From contig CM022672.1 in assembly GCA_012295275.1 (NCBI GenBank), positions 34,456,173-34,486,172 on the forward strand: a stretch of 30,000 nt of DNA, written 5' to 3'. The stretch comes from Chrysomallon squamiferum. Its lineage: Eukaryota > Mollusca > Gastropoda > Neomphalida > Peltospiridae. Position numbers and translations under genes: made by a program. Positions 1 to 20,589 of the stretch are shown one piece after another. Position 1 is the stretch's first letter. Every line of letters starts with the position of its first letter. The notes under the pieces are model-generated. The model did no database searches and was not told the origin of the DNA. It saw only the letters and a list, made by a program, of their open reading frames with translations.

Positions 1-412
1 TGGTTTGCAGATTATCATAAGACTCATAGTAAACATTAAATAACCCTCACCCCAGGCCCTAATTCTGAACAAGTGTCTAACCTTTATTATTGTGCTGTTT
101 GTAACCCTGAAACTACTTTGCACATTATCCTAACCCTGGAAGTAACTCTAGTCCTATCCTAATCCTAACCCTAACCATAAGTCTAAGCCTATGCATAATT
201 CTTCTAAGACCTAACCATAAGGGAAGCGCACCTATCTCTAATTCTTATGCTAAATCTTTATTTCTAACCTTGACCATAACAAACCCTAACCATAGGGAAG
301 TAGCTATCCTGAATTCTTATGCAAACTTTAACTCTGTCCCTAACCCTAAGCCGAAACCTAAACCTAACCCGAACCCTAATGCTAGCCCTTATCTAGCCCC
401 TAACCTGAACTC
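1..412. repeat. Degenerate interstitial telomere-like (CCCTAA)n array
   Basis: Many spaced copies of CCTAACC, CCCTAA and CTAACCATA run through this stretch, diverged by substitutions and small insertions. A longer tandem unit of about 75 bp is also visible: AACCATAAGGGAAG near 213 recurs as AACCATAGGGAAG near 288, each followed by a similar ATTCTTATGC block. CCCTAA is the reverse strand of TTAGGG, the usual animal telomere unit. The decay suggests an old interstitial array or a telomere-derived minisatellite rather than a chromosome end. Confidence 0.6.
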
Positions 413-556
413 TTATTTTGTGTTCTTTATTCGAGCTTTTTCCTTTTTTTTTCTTTTTTTTCAGTTTTCATTAATTCAGACAACAGCTTCTCAGTTGACA
501 GATTTATTTACCTTATATGAAATTACTTTATTTTATATTTATCTTCTTAATTAATT

Positions 557-566
557 TGTGTGTGTG

Positions 567-626
<60 letters not shown>
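557..626. repeat. (TG)n microsatellite
   Basis: About 35 TG units with two early interruptions (TGCG, TCTG). It is intergenic. The minus-strand reading (poly Thr-His) is only the repeat translated and does not indicate a gene. Confidence 0.9.
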
Positions 627-627
<1 letters not shown>

Positions 628-867
628 CACGTACGTTCAGTACCTAAGGTGAATAGTCCCCCAGGACAGCTCATTTTCAAGTGTGAGTTTCCCGTATTAG
701 CCACTCTGAGGTGGGGGGGTCTCATCACTCACCACGTGACTCACTGTCGCTGCATTTCAGGTACGAGTTGTTATTAAAATTATTTTTATTTATTTAAAAT
801 TCCTAGTAAGAGAATCCACAAAGTACGTACAGACAATTCTGAAACCACCCTGCCTGTGTCGCTGATA
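627..867. other. Unique intergenic sequence, no gene seen
   Basis: Non-repetitive and moderately GC (for example the CACGTGACTCAC stretch near 733). No convincing exon or RNA gene was found here. Confidence 0.4.
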
Positions 868-1112
868 ATTTATTTACATTCATTCATTCATTCAGTCATT
901 CATTTATTTATTCATTCATTCATATTTTTATTTTATTTTTATTTTTATTCATTTATTCATTCATTCATTCATTCATTTTTTATTTTATTTTCATTTGTAT
1001 TCATTTATTTATTTATTTATTTTATTTATTATTTTATTATTATTTCATTCGTTCATTATTTTTTTTATTTACTTATTTATTTTATTTATTTATTATTATT
1101 ATTATTATAATA
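868..1112. repeat. Compound (ATTC)n/(TTTA)n/(ATT)n repeat
   Basis: Tetranucleotide ATTC and TTTA units grade into ATT trinucleotides. The plus-strand open frame here (Ile/Phe/His/Ser-rich) is simply the repeat read through. Confidence 0.85.
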
Positions 1113-1399
1113 TATAACATTACTACAATTAATTCAAAAATACGATGAGCTATTAAATACAAACTCTAATTGAGTTCAAAATATTGCAAATAAAAATAAA
1201 TTAATTTAAACTGCCAATCAGTTCAAGAACAAGCCAAGTTAAAAGCCGATTTTGAATGCTTTTTGCTTTGTTTTTATTTCACAAAAATTCAAATAACCGG
1301 TGAGGAATAATTTATATAACTAAAATGTCTTTGTTCACAGTAAACGACACTTTAAGAAAAAAAAAAAAAATAAGAAACAATTAAACTAGATAGAGATAT

Positions 1400-1418
1400 T
1401 TATTATTATTATTATTAG

Positions 1419-1454
<36 letters not shown>

Positions 1455-1455
1455 G
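1400..1455. repeat. (TTA)n then (TTG)n microsatellites
   Basis: Six TTA units are followed by about twelve TTG units. The flanks (1113-1399 and 1456-1575) are AT-rich with A and T runs and hold nothing recognisable. Confidence 0.85.
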
Positions 1456-1575
1456 ATTGATGCTGTTAGGTTGATCTGTTAAGAATTTTTGGTTTTTTTT
1501 TTTTCTTTGTGTCATATATTTTGTATCTTTAAAAATATAATTTTTGATTTTTTTTTTATTCGGCTAGATTTACCT

Positions 1576-2981
<1,406 letters not shown>

Positions 2982-3025
<44 letters not shown>

Positions 3026-3087
3026 TAAAAATAAGAAAAGAAAACATCAAGGAAAAATAATAATAAATAAATAAATAAATAAATAAA
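2982..3087. repeat. (AT)n and (AAAT)n microsatellites
   Basis: About 20 AT units (2982-3020) precede a short A-rich stretch and then (TAAA) units at 3061-3087. Confidence 0.85.
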
Positions 3088-3157
3088 TTCTTGAGCCAAA
3101 TCTAATCGAAATTCTATTAACTATAGTTCGTTACCACACGAAATAAATTAATTTTAA

Positions 3158-3159
<2 letters not shown>

Positions 3160-3232
<73 letters not shown>
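3160..3232. repeat. (TG)n microsatellite
   Basis: A pure TG run of about 36 units, some 400 bp upstream of the PPT2 start codon. The Cys/Val open frame across it is not a gene. Confidence 0.9.
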
Positions 3233-3237
<5 letters not shown>

Positions 3238-3395
3238 CTGAGACTAACTCATCGGTGCAGACAGGAATTACTGACAATTTACTCCACCCTCTTAATATTT
3301 TAATTTTTTCTCCCCCTGCTTTTCATCTTCAATACTTCTGGGATTATGATTTTAAAAAGTATTGCATAAAACTAACCATTAAAAAAATAATGACC

Positions 3396-3397
<2 letters not shown>

Positions 3398-3442
<45 letters not shown>
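3398..3442. repeat. (TTA)n microsatellite
   Basis: About 15 TTA units immediately upstream of the likely PPT2 promoter. Confidence 0.9.
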
Positions 3443-3444
<2 letters not shown>

Positions 3445-3639
3445 AAACGGAAACTAGGACGAAACCATTTTGACCAGTGGGTAAGCTAGCTTTAAAGACT
3501 GTGCCAGGTGAAACAATGGTAGCGCCTGCACTGCGCCTCGTTTTCATAATTATTTTCTTCCTGGGTTTCAGTTTTGTTTCGCTCTTAATAGCTGGCATTA
3601 TCTAGTGCAACAAGGAAGAAAATAAAGAACGAAACCACC
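3443..3639 (+). promoter_or_regulatory. Probable PPT2 proximal promoter and 5' UTR
   Basis: This is the only low-repeat, more GC-balanced stretch directly upstream of the PPT2 start codon. It includes the GCGCCTGCACTGCGCC segment (about 3522-3537). It also holds the second copy of the dispersed 20-mer at 3487-3506. No TATA box is at a convincing distance and the transcription start cannot be placed. The assignment rests on position and composition only. Confidence 0.4.
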
Positions 3640-14580
<10,941 letters not shown>

Positions 14581-14595
<15 letters not shown>

Positions 14596-15023
14596 ACACC
14601 TGGAAACCACGTTTAAAACCTTTCTTTAACTTAAACACCTAGAAACCATGTTTGAAACCTTTCTTTAACTTAAACACCTAGAAACCATGTTTGAAACCTT
14701 TCTTTAACTTACACACTCGAAACCATGTTAAAAACCTTTCTTAAAAAACACTAGAAACCACGTTAAAAACCTTTCTTTAACTTAAACACCTGGAAACCAT
14801 GTTTGAAACCATTCTAAAAAAACAATATAAATCAGGTTTAAAACCATTTTTAACTTAGATAATAGAAATCAGGTTTAAACTATTTTTAACTTAGACAATA
14901 GAAATCAGATTTAAAACCACTCTTTACTTAGACAATAGAAACCATGTTTAAAACCATTCTTAAAAAACAATAGAAATCAGGTTTAAAACCACTCTTAAAA
15001 AAACACTGGAAACCATGTTTAAA
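14581..15023 (+). repeat. Twelve-unit ~38-bp minisatellite spanning the PPT2 stop codon and 3' UTR
   Basis: Units begin CCTTTCTT(T)AACTT or the later variants CCATTCTT and CCACTCTT. They start at 14581, 14619, 14658, 14697, 14735, 14770, 14809, 14844, 14880, 14917, 14954 and 14989. Lengths are 35-39 bp, each holding a GAAACCATGTTT or GAAATCAGGTTT core. Units 1-6 are closest to each other and units 7-12 form a second, more diverged family. Unit 1 contains the codons for Pro-Phe-Leu-Thr and the stop. Confidence 0.9.
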
Positions 15024-15461
15024 CTATTTATTTACATTTGTTGCAATCTTGACTGTAAAACATGTTTAAAAACCTTTTTTTTTAGCTCTTTTTTTTCAAA
15101 CAAGGGACATATAGGTGCTTTTTAAGGTCCAGAATTTTGTTTGATATAGAAGTGCTGATTGTAATTTCATTGTTCATAATTTGTAAATAATTCTGGTGCG
15201 TGTGTATATTTTGAAAAGCAAATAATATTCTGAGCCTGCAAATGGAATTTACCTTTTCATAATGTCCAACCAGGTAACAGAAATTTGTAAAAAAATAAAA
15301 AATAAAAAATTAAAAAATAATGATAATAAAAAGAAATTGTTACGACAAATGAACAAGGATATAGTGAAACAGAGTTTACTAGTAATCTTTTATTTAAATC
15401 TGTAAAATTACTTGTTAGTGATTTCATGAAACCACATTTTGTGCTATAACATAAATAACAA
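15024..15461 (+). other. Probable PPT2 3' UTR, AT-rich
   Basis: Non-repetitive apart from A-rich AATAAA-like clusters at 15286-15330. Those AATAAA hexamers lie in low-complexity sequence and are weak poly(A) evidence. Confidence 0.35.
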
Positions 15462-15595
15462 TACTTCAGATATTTAATGACTATTTGAAATAGTCAGACA
15501 ATTTAAATATAATTAATTTTATGCTGGGACAGACAAACAGTACTTCAGATATTTAATGACTATTTGATATAGACAATTGAAATATAATTAATTTT
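15462..15595 (+). repeat. Tandem duplication of a ~58-bp block with a hairpin
   Basis: TACTTCAGATATTTAATGAC begins at 15462 and again at 15541 (79 bp apart), and both copies end in AATATAATTAATTTT. The first copy contains a perfect hairpin, GACTATTT-G-AAATAGTC (15479-15495). The second copy has lost the pairing (GACTATTTGATATAGAC). Confidence 0.85.
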
Positions 15596-16740
15596 CTTTG
15601 TTTTCTGTTTTAACATTATACACATGGCGCACAAAATAGATTAATTTTCTCATATCTGTTAAGAAACCATGACAATATACATTTTATTGTGAACAGAGTT
15701 TGCATTTATAGACGACATACATTCTAGATACCCATTTGTTTTTAGAGATACAGCAGTTAGCCAATATGTGTACTTGAACCCTAATTGTTGAAAATATATT
15801 CCCAGTCAAAAAACACATTTGTTATTCATTTATTTATTTATTTATTTATGCTTTTACTGTTCTTTATTCATTGAAGTATTAATTTTCACAATTTTATCTG
15901 TCTCTCTCGAAATATACATATTTATAATTTTGTTCCCCGTTATGTATAAATCTTTTTTCATTTTTTATACTGATTTGATACAGTTGTATTTACCTTTGTT
16001 ACATAATAGTCACATTTACAAACATCAGTTTATTTATATAATATAATTAAATTTACTGTTGTTTCATATTCTTAGTTTATTTTGTTGTCATTAAAAAAAA
16101 AATAATAATAAATAACCACCATATTCTGTTTGTTACAAAAACCACTTTGTACCAAAGTTGATTTCTGCTGGTTTGGGGGGGGGAAACTGAGGCAGGGGAG
16201 GGAAAGGACATTGTTTTTTTTTTTTTTATTAGATTTGTAATTGTGTGCTTCCATTAACAGAAGAAAAAAATGTCAGACACAAAGTTTGTACATAAATATT
16301 GTTATTATAGTAATTAATAATTCTGTTGTTAATGTGGTTGTTGTTTTTGTGGTTATTATTAGTAGTAGTAGTAGTAATTTAATTGTCTGGCTTCCCTAAA
16401 CAAATATTTAGATATGTTAAAAATATGCTGTTGAATTTTATTTATTTATTTATATTTCTATTTTTTGTATTCCCTGATGTTTTAAAAACCTAAGGAGAAC
16501 AATCAGTAACTGTTGATGTTATCTTGCATTTGATTGGCTGTTCGATCCATCCAATGGCAACAACTGTAATATATTATCCTTGCATTTATCATTATAGACG
16601 ATGATGAATAGAAACTTTGTTTAACAATAAAAAAATAAGTAAAAACATTGTCTACTTTTCCGCAGTGCTTTCATAATGTACAGTCACATTTTTACAAAAT
16701 GTTATTTTTTCTGTGATTATATGAATGTTGAGTTGTAATT
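15596..16740 (+). other. Gene-free AT-rich 3' flank of PPT2
   Basis: Contains TTTA repeats (15829-15850), poly-A and poly-T patches and a G-run (about 16176-16184), with no exon signal. It could be 3' UTR if the site at 16753 is used. Confidence 0.35.
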
Positions 16741-16752
16741 TCTATGATGCTA

Positions 16753-16795
16753 AATAAAACAGATTCATAATAAAATGTTATTGTGTTCTTTCTTT
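16753..16795 (+). terminator. Candidate poly(A) site for PPT2
   Basis: AATAAA at 16753 and again at 16769, followed by a GT-rich element (GTTATTGTGTTCTTTC). This is the best-formed signal between the two genes, 2.2 kb past the PPT2 stop. AATAAA hexamers are common by chance in DNA this AT-rich. Confidence 0.4.
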
Positions 16796-16799
16796 TTTA

Positions 16800-17629
16800 T
16801 TATTTTTTGTATTTTATATCTAAAGGCAAGTGGCTTAGAGTTTACTATAGTACTGATGGATGTAAATATAAACAAATAACTAGCAAACCGTTTATCAGCA
16901 AACTTAGGTCCACAAGAGGTTTGGATATATAACTTACAATATAAACTTCACATTGAATTATAAAGAACTAAAATCGTACTTAACAGATACAAATTAATTA
17001 CTCAGATTTCTTAAAATATCTAAGAAAAAGCTCTTCTCATGCAAGTAGTATTTTTTTTTAATTGATTTTTATGACATGATAATAAATGAAAATGAGAGTA
17101 AAAATTTAAATAAATAATATCTTGTGATAGGTGGTTTCAGTATCTGTATACAAAACAGATGAGATTCATTAACATTATCATTATCAATAACATTTTTATT
17201 ATCATTATAATTATTATTATTATTATTATTATTTTTATTATCATTATTATTTTTTTAATTATTTTTTTAATTGCTACTATTAACAACAATAATTTATTTT
17301 GATAAATAATGTTTATCAAGATAGGTAGATAAAGAAATTTTTATATATTATCATTTTTTTTATTTTCTGTTTTAGAATTAAAAATTTGATTAGACATAAC
17401 ATTTACTCTTAAACATCAAGTTTAGTGTAGATGAAAATTATTTTTGCACAGTGACTGTGAACTTTCCTTTAGAGAAACTACAGTCACATAATTAAAACCA
17501 GATTTTAACAGGAATTCAAAGAAACATGCTTAGAAAATGTTAGATTTAATTTACAAGCCTATTTTCATCACATATAAAAAAGGATTTGATAACAGTACAA
17601 ATTAGGCTTGTATTATTACAAAACATAAC
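16800..17629. other. Intergenic AT-rich sequence, no gene seen
   Basis: Contains a TTA/TTATCA microsatellite (about 17170-17255). No SINE, RNA gene or exon was recognised. Confidence 0.4.
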
Positions 17630-17635
17630 TAATCT

Positions 17636-17935
17636 AGAGCTGCAAATATTTTATTGTTTACAGCATCCACTTGAGGTGCAGAAGATCCCCAGATCAATCC
17701 CTGTTCTCTCATATTCATTTCTTGTTTAAGATAGTGTTACACAACTGGTGTCACAAATGTTGTGGTATGTACTGTCCTGCATATAAAATATATCTGTGCT
17801 GTCTAGGGGATGGTGCAAGAAAAACATCACTTACTGCTAAGTGAAAAAAGAGTTACCCATGAAGAGGTAGCAGCAAGGTTTCCTTTCCTGTCATCTGAGC
17901 TGGTTGTTAATTATGTCTTTAAATAAATGAGAGGG
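17636..17935 (+). mobile_element. tRNA-derived SINE, mollusc type
   Basis: The head resembles a tRNA: GTTTACAGCATCC (17655-17667), ACTTGAGG, and a B-box-like AGATCAATCCC (17691-17701). The body carries ACAACTGGTGTCACAAA, GTGGTATGTACTGTCCTG (17762-17779), GGGGATGGTGCA (17806-17817) and TTACTGCTAA. From memory, this order matches SINEs abundant in mollusc genomes. The 3' limit is set at the AAATAAATGAG stretch. No target-site duplication was found, so the copy is probably old. Confidence 0.65.
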
Positions 17936-18043
17936 TCATTATTATTTTTGTAACCATAGAATTTTAGACAAAAAAGAAAAGAATATTCACTGAAATAAAA
18001 TAAAGGAATTTTACCTCTTTCTTTGTATCATTATAAGCAGAGT

Positions 18044-18045
18044 TA

Positions 18046-18108
<63 letters not shown>

Positions 18109-18172
18109 TAATAATCATAATAATAATATTAATATTAATAATAATAATCATAATCATAATAATAATAATAAG
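18044..18172. repeat. (AAT)n microsatellite
   Basis: About 21 AAT units, then AATAATCATAAT and TAATATT variants. The TAATATTAATATTAAT part is self-complementary. Confidence 0.9.
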
Positions 18173-18239
18173 GTATTTGGAAAAAATTAAGGTTATTTTT
18201 ATCTTTATCAGTTTGCATGTTAAGAATCAAATCAATTAT

Positions 18240-18480
18240 TTAGAAATACCATAAATGTTAAGAATGTGTGTTTGAGTGTGTATGTATAAATTGTTGTGTG
18301 TGTGAAAGCATGTGTGTTTGGGGGTGGGTTTGTCTTTGTGCATGATTTTATGTATTTATAACAGAATGTATTTCAACTCCAAACACCCCTCTTTTATAAT
18401 AGTTCTTTTCACCTGTTCTTTAAGAAAATGTACATTTTTAAATCCACAAAATCCCACTATTACAAATCCATCTTGAGTCC
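18240..18480. other. Intergenic sequence with TG-rich patch
   Basis: GTGTGTTTG and TGTGTGTGAAAG motifs run to about 18340, followed by unique sequence. The minus-strand open frame across it has no recognisable homology. Confidence 0.4.
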
Positions 18481-18504
18481 TCTGCTTTGAATGCAATATC
18501 AGCC

Positions 18505-18600
18505 TTATGAGACCTCTCAGCAGATTTGAACCTGCAACCTCCAGCACAGCACATACTGCAAACTGTCGATGTTTATAAACAGCAAGCTATCTCTCTGTGC
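18505..18600 (-). mobile_element. Possible tRNA-like SINE relic
   Basis: Read on the minus strand, a B-box-like GGTTCAAATCT (plus 18522-18532) sits in a GCAG/CTGC stem. About 50 bp upstream is an A-box-like GAGATAGCTTG (plus 18583-18593). GAGA and TCTC flanks could form an acceptor-like stem. A functional tRNA is unlikely, because the D and anticodon arms do not form. Confidence 0.4.
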
Positions 18601-18658
18601 ACTGCAGATAATCAATACAGAAACAGACAGATAAAGAAACAGCTTAATTTGCAACTGT

Positions 18659-18704
18659 ATTGGCTACGTCTGATTTTTGTTGACAGGATGGTTGCTTAGC
18701 AACC
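18659..18704 (+). promoter_or_regulatory. Inverted CCAAT box plus RFX-type X-box upstream of the Kelch gene
   Basis: ATTGG (inverted CCAAT) at 18659-18663 lies 26 bp before GGTTGCTTAGCAACC at 18690-18704. The latter has two perfect 7-bp arms around one central base and fits the RFX consensus (RYYNYY, 1-3 spacer, RRNRRY). It is about 257 bp upstream of the Kelch start codon. An E-box-like CATGTG follows at 18723. The promoter role is inferred from motif and position. Confidence 0.5.
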
Positions 18705-18960
18705 AGTGTTGTTTTTAACACCATGTGACCTACAAGCTTTATTCTTAACCATTTTTGGTTAAAGCAGACGTAATTTTTTTCAGAGCTAGAATAAAGGTTA
18801 AAAACAAAATAAGAACAACCGAACAGAGAATATTTCTTTTGGGAGATTATGATGTTTTTTAATAATGATGTATACTGATTTGTATGTTTGGTTGTGTTAG
18901 GAAACCAAATTTGTGCTTGTTGCTGTTTTTAATGAGAAGTAAACAAAATATAGATAATTC

Positions 18961-18994
18961 ATGGGAAAAACAGAACTGCATCAAGATTCATATG
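18961..18994 (+). CDS. Kelch gene coding exon 1 (34 nt)
   Basis: ATGGGAAAAACAGAACTGCA begins it and TATG/GTGAGT ends it. The donor is near consensus. The phase-1 exit matches exon 2 exactly and keeps its reading frame open back through the acceptor. The +4 G helps the start context, but -3 is T. Confidence 0.7.
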
Positions 18995-19063
18995 GTGAGT
19001 TATTCATTTTTATTTTTTTGTATATATAAATTATAATGGTAGTGTGTGTATGTGGGTCTCTGT

Positions 19064-19107
<44 letters not shown>

Positions 19108-19514
19108 ATAATGTGTATCAGTGTGAATGTTTTGACATATTCATCTATGATTACGTGCATATGTCAATACTCAGATAGAATAGCATACACAGTCACTGTT
19201 GTTGTGGATATATGTATGTTTGTTATTAATAATAGATTGCTATGTGTATCCCATTTCTAGTTATGCTGGTTTATATATATTTACCAGAGTATGTGTGTGT
19301 ATAGATTTGTTGAGTGTGTGTGTGTGTGGGTGTGAAATTGTGGATGCGTGTTTTGTTTACATCTGATGTGTTTCTATTATGTGTTTGTGTTAGTATATAT
19401 TTAAAGAGATTAAAATGATTACTATGTCATATTTAGTTACACCTATGTGTATGCACAGAAGTGTATTTGTATATTAATTACAAATAAATTATTACACAAT
19501 AGTTATCAGGTAAG

Positions 19515-19563
<49 letters not shown>

Positions 19564-19838
19564 ACAGGCACTAAAACACTGTAAAAACAAGAGGGTTGCA
19601 ATGGTTATTTTCTACCTCTGTGACTCACTGGGATATCTATAAGATAGAAAACAAATGTCCCTCGAGGACACTTAGAAAATAATCACTGTCGTGGTTGAGT
19701 GATTTAGCCAATCAATATTCCAGCACTTTTCTTTGACAAAAACCAACGATTTAGTTTTATAGACTGCTGTCACAATACAGACAGACACAATGTGTGTTTC
19801 TGTCAGCTTAGAAAAAATAAAAAAACATTATACGCTTA

Positions 19839-19900
<62 letters not shown>

Positions 19901-20552
19901 GATAGGTAATAATAACAGTAATGATAATAGTAATAGGTAGTAATTTTTAAATGGATGTTGAATGAAATCAGGTTCATATATTGATAAAGAAAAGTGAATT
20001 TTTTTTTTTAAATGATTTTTTTCCCTGTTTTTCCTAATGTTTTATGCTAATAATAAACCTAATAATAAACCTAATAATAATAATAATAATAATAATAACA
20101 ATAATAATAAAAGTAATAATAATATATTGATGAGGAGGAGGAGGATAATCATCATCATTATAGAAATAATTTAACATGATGAAGATGATGATAAGAAAAC
20201 AAAGACAGTTATGAAAGGAAATAAATATATTAAAGTTGTTGTTGTTAATGTTTTTCTTTTAGGATTCTATTTTTTCTTTTTAAATGTCCTCTGTCTTAGA
20301 GAAACACACACAATCACAAGCACATAAAAAAGGACACACATACACTCACATATACATACACACCCACACATATACACAGCCACACACAAAGGTACATACA
20401 CATATACAAATTCATGAACACAAACACATATATGTATATTCATATATACATATGGACACATACCTAACTACATACATAAGCTGAACACTTGACTATCTAC
20501 TTAGCTGTCTACCTTTCTACACACATACCTATTTACTAATCTAACACCCCAC

Positions 20553-20589
<37 letters not shown>

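Noticed and set aside
18505-18600. Functional tRNA gene on the minus strand
   Set aside because: The B-box and its short stem are present, but the D arm, anticodon arm and acceptor stem do not form convincingly; a SINE relic fits better.
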